From Bacillota bacterium (GTDB taxonomy: Bacteria; Bacillota; Bacilli; Alicyclobacillales; SLC66), in the NCBI GenBank assembly GCA_021797415.1, contig JAJZZT010000438.1, positions 1-9,372 on the forward strand: a DNA stretch of 9,372 nt, in the 5' to 3' direction. The notes under the pieces are model-generated. The model was given only the letters and a program-made list of their open reading frames with translations. It had not been told where the DNA came from and ran no database searches. The position numbers and the translations under genes were made by a program. Every line of letters starts with the position of its first letter. Positions within the stretch are counted from its first letter, which is position 1. Shown piece by piece: positions 1 through 6,547 of the stretch.

Positions 1-691
1 GGCCGAGCCCGTCGCGCAACTGCGTTCGGGCCGCCCGGACGGACTCATAGAAACGGTCGCTTCCCGGACCCGACCAATCCACCTGCCGGAACGCCGCGTC
101 CAGGATGTGCAGCAGGTCAATCCGCTCGGTGCTGTCCGGATCGAGCCCCCTGACGGCCATGAGCATCGCCGCGGATGTGTAGAACAGGTCGTCGGCATCC
201 TCGTCCAGCCACGCCAGGTCGGCGCGGCGGATCTTGTGCTCCAGCGGCCCGGACCGCCGTCCGGCGTCCAGCCCGGACCAGATGCGAAAGCACAGCGGCA
301 CGCTGGTTCCCGCGGTGTCGGGAGCAAAAAAGACCTCCTGGTGTTTGCTGTCCACTCCCTGATACGGGAGTTCATTGACAAACAGGAGGGATTCGAACCC
401 CGAATTCGTGCCACCGCCCGTCGCGCCAAAGTCAAACAGCCCGACAACGCGCCGTCCCGCCCACTCCTCCGGTATGGCGACCGTCCGCGCCAGCCAGGCG
501 TAGAGGTCCCACCCCGACCACTGGTCCCCCACGCGCACCGTCTTTGCCCCGGTGAGGACGGGCGGGCGCTCGCCCACTCGTCCCTGTGGGTCCAGCAGAA
601 ACTGCCATTCATCAAGCCTGCGCAGATCCCTGTAGCGATAGGAGGCCAATTCCTGAATGCGCCTGAAAAGCTTTTCCTCGGTCAAAAACAC
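1..691 (-). CDS. GH38 alpha-mannosidase, N-terminal part (cut by left edge)
   Basis: This frame reads through to the left edge with no stop and gives about 230 residues. It begins VFLTEEKLFRRIQELASYRY, then has a W-x-G-W-D-L-Y-A-W-L segment, FDFGATGGGTNSGFESLLFVN, PYQGVDSKHQEVFF, FRIWSGL, ADLAWLDEDADDLFYT, and finally VDWSGPGSDRFYESV. From memory of the family, this series is the N-terminal beta-sandwich region of Bacillus-type GH38 alpha-mannosidases, which remove alpha-1,2/1,3/1,6-linked mannose from glycans. The GH38 catalytic domain, with its metal site and nucleophile, should start just beyond the window, so activity cannot be judged. A GTG start at 691 is chosen because related proteins begin at MFLTEEK and a GAGGGGG ribosome binding site lies 8 nt upstream; a GTG three codons earlier is possible. 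There is no signal peptide, so it is probably cytoplasmic. It follows the sulfatase after 155 bp, last of the visible minus-strand unit. Confidence 0.87.
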   Translation of the reverse strand, partial: MFLTEEKLFRRIQELASYRYRDLRRLDEWQFLLDPQGRVGERPPVLTGAKTVRVGDQWSGWDLYAWLARTVAIPEEWAGRRVVGLFDFGATGGGTNSGFESLLFVNELPYQGVDSKHQEVFFAPDTAGTSVPLCFRIWSGLDAGRRSGPLEHKIRRADLAWLDEDADDLFYTSAAMLMAVRGLDPDSTERIDLLHILDAAFRQVDWSGPGSDRFYESVRAARTQLRDGLG

Positions 692-846
692 GCCATCCAC
701 CCCCTCTTCAACCTCGCACGTGCGGGTGAAGCCGCCCGCATCCTTCCCGCGGCAGAAGAAAGCGCCCGCATGTCGGCATCCCCTGTCCCGCATACTGCCG
801 GCTCCGCACCACCAGCCCCGTTGCCACCACCCCCGCACACTGCCGG
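692..846. other. Intergenic spacer between sulfatase and GH38
   Basis: These 155 bp carry no convincing gene. They are GC-rich, and the minus strand has several ATGCGGG words. No hairpin followed by a T-run is visible, so read-through from the sulfatase into the mannosidase is expected. The only clear signal is the GH38 ribosome binding site at the low-coordinate end. Confidence 0.5.
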
Positions 847-848
847 TT
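787..848. repeat. Short direct repeat at the sulfatase 3' end
   Basis: CCCGCATACTGCCGGCT at 787-803 is repeated as CCCGCACACTGCCGGTT at 832-848, 15 of 17 identical at 45-bp spacing. The second copy includes two of the three bases of the sulfatase stop codon. It may be a remnant of a small tandem duplication. No function is evident. Confidence 0.4.
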
Positions 849-2223
849 ACGGCCGGACCTCCTCCGGCTTGCGTCGCTCGAAGCGAACCGGCATGGGCAC
901 CCCATCCTGCCGATACCTGCGCGTCCAGGAGTCCGCGTAGGTGGCGCCGTGCGGCGTCTCCGCTGCATTGACCATCATGGGATCGAGAGCGCCGCGCCCG
1001 CGCTGCCGTTCTTCCCACTCGCGCAGCAGATGATCGAGTTCCCGGACCACGTCGGGGTGCTCATCGGCCACATTGTGCTGCTCCCATGCGTCGCTGTGCG
1101 CGAACAACTGAATCTGCGGAATTTCCCAGATCCCCGGATGGTAAGTCCGGATGAATTTCCACTCCGGCGTGACCACCGCGCGCTGAGCCGTGTAAAGGCC
1201 GTGCCCCACCACGATGTGCGTGCGCGCCGGAACCGCTCCCGCCGCCTGCCGCAACAGAGAGACGCCGTCCCAATGCCCTGGCGGTTCAATGCCGAACGCA
1301 TCGCATATCGTCGCAGTGATGTCAATCTGGTAGACGAGCCCGCCGAACGTCCCGGCCTGCTGTTTGCGGCGCGAATCCCGCACGATCAGCGGGATCCGCT
1401 GCGTGCCGTCATGCACGCTCCAATGCTCCACGTACAGTCCGTGCTCACCGTGCTCCTCACCGTGGTCCGCGGCGAGGATAACGACAAGATCGCCGTCTTC
1501 CTCCAACGGTTTGAGCGCTTCGAGCAGACGGCCCACCTGATGGTCGGCGTAGCGGACCTCGCCGTCGTATTCGTCGATCATGCGCCGCCAATCCTCATGG
1601 GAGCGGATGCCCATGGCCGGCGCGCAGTGCCAGAAGGAGTCCTGCTGGTGCGCCCGCACCTGCTCCTCCGTCGGGTGGGCGGGATAGTGGTCACTGCGCG
1701 CCCGTTTTACGAACGACTCCGGCGCTTCATAGACAGAATGCGGATCCCACATCTGCACATAGAGATAAAAGTCTCGCGTGTCGCGGTGATCTTCCAGCCA
1801 CGTCAGCGCGCGGTCCACGACCTCCCGCCCGTCTATCTGCTGAAAGCTGAGTTCGGGACGGTCGATCGGATCGAGAAATTCATTCCATCCAACGTAGAAC
1901 CAAGGGGATGGATGACGCCCGAAACTCGTGATCGCCGCCGCCGGTATGCGGTTTTGCCGCAGAACAAACGGCAGGGTGGAATACTGGCGGTTCAGGCGTT
2001 CACCGCGGGCGCCGTGCGTCACCACGCCGCTCTTGATGCCGGGCATCCCGCTGATGAGCGCCGCCCTGGACGGCATGCAGGGGCTGTCCGTCGTGTACGC
2101 GCGCTCGAAGCGGATGCCCTGTTGCGCCAGCCGGTCGATGTTGGGCGATGTCGGACGGCGGTAGCCATAGCATCCCAAGTGGTCGGGACGCAGACTGTCA
2201 ATATCAATGTAGACAACGCGCAT
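847..2223 (-). CDS. Cys-type sulfatase (family S1), probably cytoplasmic
   Basis: A 458-residue protein of the alkaline phosphatase/sulfatase superfamily, hydrolysing a sulfate ester on an unknown substrate. The N-terminus IDIDSLRPDHLGCYG carries the metal-ligand Asp residues (D9, D14). The signature C49-M-P-S-R53-A-A-L-I-S-G contains the Cys that must be converted to formylglycine. WDPH lies at 159-162, a YDGEVRYADHQVGRLLEAL helix at about 219-237, and AADHGEEHGEHG (D253, H254) supplies the C-terminal metal site, so the visible active-site motifs are intact. The ATG at 2223 is preferred because GGAGGG lies 8 nt upstream and the protein then begins directly with the first beta strand. An open reading frame extends 53 codons further upstream into the ATPase gene but looks non-coding. 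There is no signal peptide. It starts 64 bp after the second ATPase and precedes GH38, which suggests desulfation of imported mannosides (inference). No formylglycine-generating enzyme or anSME maturase is in the window. Confidence 0.9.
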   Translation of the reverse strand: MRVVYIDIDSLRPDHLGCYGYRRPTSPNIDRLAQQGIRFERAYTTDSPCMPSRAALISGMPGIKSGVVTHGARGERLNRQYSTLPFVLRQNRIPAAAITSFGRHPSPWFYVGWNEFLDPIDRPELSFQQIDGREVVDRALTWLEDHRDTRDFYLYVQMWDPHSVYEAPESFVKRARSDHYPAHPTEEQVRAHQQDSFWHCAPAMGIRSHEDWRRMIDEYDGEVRYADHQVGRLLEALKPLEEDGDLVVILAADHGEEHGEHGLYVEHWSVHDGTQRIPLIVRDSRRKQQAGTFGGLVYQIDITATICDAFGIEPPGHWDGVSLLRQAAGAVPARTHIVVGHGLYTAQRAVVTPEWKFIRTYHPGIWEIPQIQLFAHSDAWEQHNVADEHPDVVRELDHLLREWEERQRGRGALDPMMVNAAETPHGATYADSWTRRYRQDGVPMPVRFERRKPEEVRP

Positions 2224-2287
2224 CGGCAATACCCTCCGAATTTTTATTTGTCGCTCCAAGATAATTTCTCTATCCACCCAAAAAATC
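2224..2287 (-). promoter_or_regulatory. AT-rich leader and ribosome binding site of the sulfatase
   Basis: This 64-bp gap follows the ATPase TAG stop. On the minus strand it is distinctly AT-rich compared with its neighbours, with a T-run close to the stop and an A-rich stretch ahead of a strong GGAGGG 8 nt before the sulfatase ATG. The T-run has no stable hairpin before it, so a terminator is not supported. The AT-rich stretch probably keeps the ribosome binding site unstructured. Confidence 0.5.
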
Positions 2288-3304
2288 CTACGGCGCTTCA
2301 CTTGCGACTTTGCGCGCCACCAGCGTTCTCGGTTCGGCATAATGGCAGGCCGCGTAATGAGCGCTGTCCTGGTATGAAACAAGCTCAGGGGTTTGCTCCC
2401 GGCACAGATCTGTCACAAACGGACAGCGCGGCGCAAACGCACAGCCCTTGTCCACCTGTTGTTCAGTCAGTTCGTACTGGGTCGGAACCACCTGGCCAAC
2501 GCGGACTTCGCGCCCGCTCAGAATGGGAACGGCGGAAATCAGCGCCTGTGTGTACGGGTGAAGCGGATAGGCCAGGATCTCTTCTGTAGGTCCACTTTCA
2601 ATGATCTGCCCGAGGTACATCACCACGATGCGCCCGCCTTGCGCGATGTATCTCGCAACGCGGAAATCGTGAGTAATAAACATCAAACCGAGTTGGCGTT
2701 GTCTGGAAATTGTTTTCATGTTATCCATAATCCCGAGTCGCAGTGATACATCCACCATCGAGACTGCTTCGTCGGCAATCAGATACTGCGGTGAAACGGT
2801 CATCGCCCGCGCGACCACCACCCGCTGCCGCTGTCCTCCTGAGAGTTGGTGCGGGTACTTGTTCATCACGCTGCGCGGATCAAGGCCGACAGACGCCAGA
2901 AGCTCTTCCACCCTTTTCTCCACCTGTCTTCTTTCGATCAGATGGTGATAAAGAAGCGGATCAGAAAAGGACGACCGGATCTTTCGCACCGGGTTCAAGG
3001 CCGCATAGGGATCCTGGGGAATCAGTTGGGCGATGCGCGACCACTCTTTGCGCTTACCACCGCGAAACGTGCTGGTATCGCTGGAATTCCAGAGAATCTG
3101 TCCATCGCTCGGCGCACTGATGCCCGCGATCATCCTGCCGAGCGTACTCTTTCCGCAACCGCTCTCTCCGACCACAGCCAGGAATTCTCCCGGAGCCCAG
3201 TCCAGCGTAACGCGCCGGACCGCGCGAACCGTCCTGCGCACGCGAGTGGCGCCGCCGCTTCTGGTCACGGTAAAAGTCTTTGACACATTGATCAACCGGA
3301 TCAT
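2288..3304 (-). CDS. Opp/Dpp-type ABC transporter ATPase, DppF/OppF-like
   Basis: A 338-residue nucleotide-binding subunit that powers solute import together with the neighbouring ATPase. Walker A GESGCGKST lies at 46-54, the Q-loop QDPY at 97-100, the signature LSGGQ at 154-158, Walker B YLIADE at 174-179 and the H-loop His at 212. The C-terminal oligopeptide-transporter extension follows HPYTQALISAVP and holds Cys288, Cys294, Cys301 and Cys320 in a GCAFAPRC-type pattern. Lengths and order match DppF/OppF. After Walker B it reads DEAVSMVD where most relatives have DEPxSxLD; the Glu and the D-loop Asp remain. The ATG lies 6 bp after the previous ATPase stop, and AGGTGA at the end of that gene acts as ribosome binding site, so translation is coupled. 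The context points to oligosaccharide rather than peptide import. Confidence 0.93.
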   Translation of the reverse strand: MIRLINVSKTFTVTRSGGATRVRRTVRAVRRVTLDWAPGEFLAVVGESGCGKSTLGRMIAGISAPSDGQILWNSSDTSTFRGGKRKEWSRIAQLIPQDPYAALNPVRKIRSSFSDPLLYHHLIERRQVEKRVEELLASVGLDPRSVMNKYPHQLSGGQRQRVVVARAMTVSPQYLIADEAVSMVDVSLRLGIMDNMKTISRQRQLGLMFITHDFRVARYIAQGGRIVVMYLGQIIESGPTEEILAYPLHPYTQALISAVPILSGREVRVGQVVPTQYELTEQQVDKGCAFAPRCPFVTDLCREQTPELVSYQDSAHYAACHYAEPRTLVARKVASEAP

Positions 3305-3310
3305 CGTCCG

Positions 3311-4285
3311 TCACCTCTCCATGTTTTTATCGTAGAGATGACAGGCTGTTTCCCATCCCTCTTCGATCGCGTGCAAGGCCGGATACTGCCTGTCACAGAC
3401 AGCCATGCGGTGTTCGCAACGGTCGGCAAAAGCGCATCCCTGCGGCAGTGCGAGAAGATTGGCAGGTTGACCGCCGAGCGCCCGCGTATCGGCCAGATCC
3501 CCGGCCAGAGGCGGAATCGATCCGATAAGCCCTTGCGTATACGGATGGGAGGGGGAATTTACAATTTTGTCAACGGGGCCGCTCTCCACCACTTTCCCGG
3601 CGTACATCACAATCAATCGATCGACCACCTGGGTGATGACCGATATGTCGTGCGTGATGAAAATCAAGGAAATCTCGCGCTGTCGCCGCACTTCGTTCAG
3701 GATATCCAGGACAGCCGCCTGACTGATGACATCGAGCGCGGTTGTGGGTTCATCGAGGACAAGCAGCGGCGGATCCAGCAGGAGTGCCAAGGCAATGCTC
3801 ACCCGCTGTTTCATCCCCCCCGACAGTTCATGCGGAAAGGAGTTGAGCACGCGCTCAGAATCCAGGTGCATCATCTTGAACAGTTCCGCGGCGCGCGGCA
3901 CGGCGACTTTATTGCTGACCCTGTGCGCGGCGGCGATATCTTCCACTTGTTGCCGAATTCTGAGGAGTGGATTCAACGTATTTTGCGCCGCCTGGAATAC
4001 AATCGCGATTTTTTCCCAGAAGAACCGCCGTTTTTGTTCCGTGTCCATGGCCAGCAAACGTTCGGTGCCAAAATAGAGGATATCGCCGCCCTCAATCCGG
4101 CCGGGACTGGGCACACTGTCAAACAACGCAAAGGCCACCGTGCTCTTGCCGCTGCCGCTTTCCCCCACCACGCCGACACTCTCGCCTTTGTGAATGGAAA
4201 AATCAACGTGATTGGCGGCCATCACCGTCCCTTGTTCCGTAGGAAATGTAATGACGAGATCTGTTACCTGCACGAGTTTATCCAT
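3311..4285 (-). CDS. Opp/Dpp-type ABC transporter ATPase, DppD/OppD-like
   Basis: A 324-residue nucleotide-binding subunit, partner of the ATPase that follows. Walker A GESGSGKST lies at 41-49, the Q-loop Gln at 98, the signature LSGGM at 154-158, Walker B LLVLDEPTTALD at 174-185 and the H-loop His at 212. The HPYTQGLIGSIPPL segment (247-260) and the C-terminal cysteines 284, 290, 297 and 315 belong to the oligopeptide-transporter extension. In some family members these Cys positions hold an iron-sulfur cluster; whether they do so here is unknown. The ATG is supported by AAGGAG, which overlaps the stop codon of the upstream permease, 14 bp between genes. All ATPase motifs are intact. Confidence 0.93.
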   Translation of the reverse strand: MDKLVQVTDLVITFPTEQGTVMAANHVDFSIHKGESVGVVGESGSGKSTVAFALFDSVPSPGRIEGGDILYFGTERLLAMDTEQKRRFFWEKIAIVFQAAQNTLNPLLRIRQQVEDIAAAHRVSNKVAVPRAAELFKMMHLDSERVLNSFPHELSGGMKQRVSIALALLLDPPLLVLDEPTTALDVISQAAVLDILNEVRRQREISLIFITHDISVITQVVDRLIVMYAGKVVESGPVDKIVNSPSHPYTQGLIGSIPPLAGDLADTRALGGQPANLLALPQGCAFADRCEHRMAVCDRQYPALHAIEEGWETACHLYDKNMER

Positions 4286-4299
4286 GTGGGTTCGACTCC

Positions 4300-5148
4300 T
4301 TAAAGAGCGGTGCGCAATCGCGGGTCCACGATTTCATTGACGGCATCCGCGGAGAGTACAATCCCGGTCTGCAGCAGCACAATGGCCAGGATGGGCGATA
4401 CCAGGAACATCAGGGACTGTGTGCTGTACATGGCGCCGGAATCCCCTGTGGCAAAACTGAGCATGACCCCCCAATTATCTGCTTTGAAAGGGACCACGCC
4501 GAGAAAGAACAGGCCGACCTCGCCATACACCGCACCGGTAAGCGCAAGCATCAGATGCACGACGATATACGGCATCAGATTGGGGAGGATGTCGCGGCGC
4601 AGGATATACCAGCGGCTGAGTCCGAGTCCCCTGGCCACTTCCACATAAGAACGCTCCCGAACGCTGAGTACCATGGACCGGATGGCCCGTGCCAAACCTC
4701 CCCAACTGGCCAGGCTCAAGACCGCCGCCATGATGACGTAGTTGCTCAGGCCGATCGTCACCGCCAGGATGATCTGCAGGGTGATGGTGGGAACCGTCAG
4801 GAACATATCCGTGATCCGCATCAGGATATTATCCACGACCTTCCCCAGATAGCCGGCGGCGAGTCCCACCGTCGTTCCGATCACGATGGTGAAGACAGCG
4901 GCCATCACGGCGACGTAAAGCACATTCTGAGCGCCGCGGACGATGAGGATCCAGATGTCCCGCCCCGCGTAATCAGTGCCCAGGGGGTGTTGCCAGGAAG
5001 GAGGTGCGTAGATATTGTTGGGATGGACTGCGGGAGCATGCGAGTACGCGATGCGGCCGAATATCGCCAGAAAGACAAAAAAGAGCAGAAGCAGCAACCC
5101 AACCAGCCGGATTGGGCGACGTTTGAAAATTCTCCATATCGCATTCAT
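4300..5148 (-). CDS. ABC transporter permease, DppC/OppC-like
   Basis: A 282-residue inner membrane permease, half of the translocation channel. The N-terminus is basic and cytoplasmic, with a first membrane helix at about 14-31. An outside loop carries HPLGTDYAGRD (54-64), a hallmark of the DppC/OppC group. Further helices follow at about 76-100, 118-148, 195-218 and 246-268. The EAA-type coupling loop, YVEVARGLGLSRWYILRRDILP, lies at about 168-189 and contacts the ATPases. The protein ends with the usual DPRLR. It begins 23 bp after the DppB-like gene, with a GAGGG ribosome binding site 11 nt ahead of the ATG. Length is normal for the family. Confidence 0.92.
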   Translation of the reverse strand: MNAIWRIFKRRPIRLVGLLLLLFFVFLAIFGRIAYSHAPAVHPNNIYAPPSWQHPLGTDYAGRDIWILIVRGAQNVLYVAVMAAVFTIVIGTTVGLAAGYLGKVVDNILMRITDMFLTVPTITLQIILAVTIGLSNYVIMAAVLSLASWGGLARAIRSMVLSVRERSYVEVARGLGLSRWYILRRDILPNLMPYIVVHLMLALTGAVYGEVGLFFLGVVPFKADNWGVMLSFATGDSGAMYSTQSLMFLVSPILAIVLLQTGIVLSADAVNEIVDPRLRTAL

Positions 5149-5171
5149 CGTCCGGACATCCCTCGCATGTT

Positions 5172-6152
5172 TTAGATGGAGATCCGCGGATCCAGCTTTG
5201 CATATGCAAAATCCGCTATGACGTTGGCCAGGATGATCGTGGTTGTCGTTACCAAGAAGCAGCCTTCCATCACGGGATAGTCGCGGCTTTGCACAGCCAT
5301 CCCCAACAAATTGCCAATACCGGGGAAGGCGTAGGTCGATTCAATAAAAATCGACCCGCCGAACATCACGCCGAGACTGAGCATAAAACCGGTGAACAGC
5401 GGCAGGATGGAATTCCAGCCAAGATAGCGCATCTGCGTTTCGCGCGGCAAACCGCGCATCCGGGCCGCCATCATGAAATCTTCGTTCAACACGGTGATCG
5501 TCGTCGATTTCATGGCCAGTTCCCAACTGCCGAATCCCGCCAGAACATAGGTGCTCACAGGCAGTATCATATGGTAGAGAAAACTCAGGATAAACGGCAG
5601 ATTGAATCCCGGCATCGTGGTGATGCCGTAGGCGCCCGACGAAGGAAAGATTGGCCATACCACATTGAACAGATACAGCAGGGCCACCGCCGTCACAAAG
5701 ACCGGTATGGCGTGCGCCACAGAACCCACATTGTCAATCAGGCCGCTGATCCACGTATTGCGCCTTGAGGCGCTGACCACACCGAGCAGCAGTCCGATCG
5801 AGAAGCTGAGGACCAGTCCGATCGAAACGGTCACCAACGTCCAGGGAAGCGCATTGAAAATCAATTCCGTCACGGGGACGCCCGTCTCCTGGATCGATTG
5901 CCCCAGATTGCCGTGCAGCAGTTGGGCAAGCCACTGGACATACTGGGACCAGACCGGCGTGTTGGGCGTAACATTCATGATCGCCCTGACCTGATCCATC
6001 GCCTGCTGTTGTGTGTACCCCTTTTGCACCAATTGATAGAACATGAACTGGAACGGGTCGCCCGGCATAAGTCGAATGAGGAAAAAGGTCAGTGTCGAAA
6101 CCGCAAAGACCATCACCACGGATACGAGCAATCGATTGAGCAGTTTTCTCAT
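5172..6152 (-). CDS. ABC transporter permease, DppB/OppB-like
   Basis: A 326-residue inner membrane permease that pairs with the DppC-like subunit. The first helix (about 8-27) leads into LIRLMPGDPF, the classic DppB/OppB N-terminal signature. A long outside segment includes GNLGQSI (81-87). Helices follow at about 103-128, 146-165, 186-206, 250-270 and 298-316. The coupling loop is NEDFMMAARMRGLPRETQMRYLGWNSILP (about 223-251), and the typical E-x(6)-PGIG-x-L-x(9)-RDYP motif is at about 271-293. Its ATG overlaps the stop of the small membrane protein gene by 4 bp (ATGA), so the two are translationally coupled and it has only a weak ribosome binding site of its own. The gene looks complete. 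Confidence 0.93.
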   Translation of the reverse strand: MRKLLNRLLVSVVMVFAVSTLTFFLIRLMPGDPFQFMFYQLVQKGYTQQQAMDQVRAIMNVTPNTPVWSQYVQWLAQLLHGNLGQSIQETGVPVTELIFNALPWTLVTVSIGLVLSFSIGLLLGVVSASRRNTWISGLIDNVGSVAHAIPVFVTAVALLYLFNVVWPIFPSSGAYGITTMPGFNLPFILSFLYHMILPVSTYVLAGFGSWELAMKSTTITVLNEDFMMAARMRGLPRETQMRYLGWNSILPLFTGFMLSLGVMFGGSIFIESTYAFPGIGNLLGMAVQSRDYPVMEGCFLVTTTTIILANVIADFAYAKLDPRISI

Positions 6153-6418
6153 ATTCGGCCCGACGCTCCCACGCGTGCGCCGCGCTGCAATACCCTTATG
6201 ACGAAACCGGCGCCTTTCGTTCCCAGAAGAAACAACACGCTGGTGAAAACAAACGCGATGCCGTCGACGATGCGGGAAGCGGGTTTTGTCGCTCCGAAAA
6301 AGGCGACGATTTCCAGAATGTAGAGGAATACAGACCAGTACACCATCAGTTTGCCGCCTGTCCAGATCGCTTCGATCCGATTGTCATCGCCCTCGCGGAC
6401 ATGCTTCCTGTCCCACAT
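6149..6418 (-). CDS. Small two-helix membrane protein of the transporter operon, function unknown
   Basis: An 89-residue protein that I do not recognise. It begins with a charged, hydrophilic stretch (MWDRKHVREGDD, 1-12). Two predicted membrane helices follow at about 24-42 and 51-68, joined by a short GATKPAS loop, and the tail is basic (IRVLQRGARVGASGRI). The gene is real on context: a strong GAGGAGG lies 8 nt before the ATG, it sits between the binding protein and the permeases, and its stop overlaps the start of the DppB-like permease (ATGA). Standard Opp/Dpp systems have no such subunit. It could be an accessory or assembly factor for the permeases, or a docking partner for the non-lipidated binding protein. 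These roles are guesses from position. Confidence 0.72.
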   Translation of the reverse strand: MWDRKHVREGDDNRIEAIWTGGKLMVYWSVFLYILEIVAFFGATKPASRIVDGIAFVFTSVLFLLGTKGAGFVIRVLQRGARVGASGRI

Positions 6419-6490
6419 TGCGAAAGCCTCCTCATCGGTGATCTCGCGCCATGGTGCGACTCAAAGCGGCGCGGATGTGCGGAGAAGGCG

Positions 6491-6535
6491 CTGTGCGCAT
6501 GACCGGCGGAGTCCTTGGGCCGATCATGCGCACAG
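6491..6535 (-). other. Long intercistronic hairpin after the binding-protein gene
   Basis: CTGTGCGCATGA (6491-6502) and TCATGCGCACAG (6524-6535) are perfect 12-bp inverted arms around a 21-nt loop, starting 12 nt after the binding-protein stop codon. No T-run follows on the minus strand, so this does not look like an intrinsic terminator. Such stems between a binding-protein gene and its permease genes commonly protect the upstream mRNA and keep the binding protein in excess, as in the maltose system. That role is inferred here. Confidence 0.7.
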
Positions 6536-6547
6536 TCACCGTATCAT

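Noticed and set aside
388..401. GGGATTCGAACCCC on the plus strand (GGGGTTCGAATCCC on the minus strand) looks like the T-arm of a tRNA
   Set aside because: It encodes the conserved NSGFESLL segment of GH38, and no acceptor, D or anticodon arms surround it.
107..940. A 277-codon plus-strand frame at the left edge
   Set aside because: The opposite strand encodes the conserved GH38 N-terminus and the sulfatase end; the plus-strand product resembles no family.
2224..2287. T-run after the DppF-like gene as a possible terminator
   Set aside because: No stable hairpin precedes it, and the sulfatase follows in the same direction after 64 bp.
2224..2382. Upstream extension of the sulfatase frame by 53 codons, overlapping the ATPase gene
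   Set aside because: No ribosome binding site at that start, no homology-like sequence, and a textbook GGAGGG precedes the ATG at 2223.
949..2589. A 546-codon open frame on the plus strand opposite the sulfatase
   Set aside because: It is antisense to a gene with clear family motifs, has no recognisable domain, and runs into the ATPase gene. Long antisense frames are expected from the GC-rich third positions here.
3338..4303. Long plus-strand frame opposite the DppD-like ATPase; a similar one lies opposite the binding protein (6515-7507)
   Set aside because: Both are shadows of well-supported genes, with odd composition and no motif.
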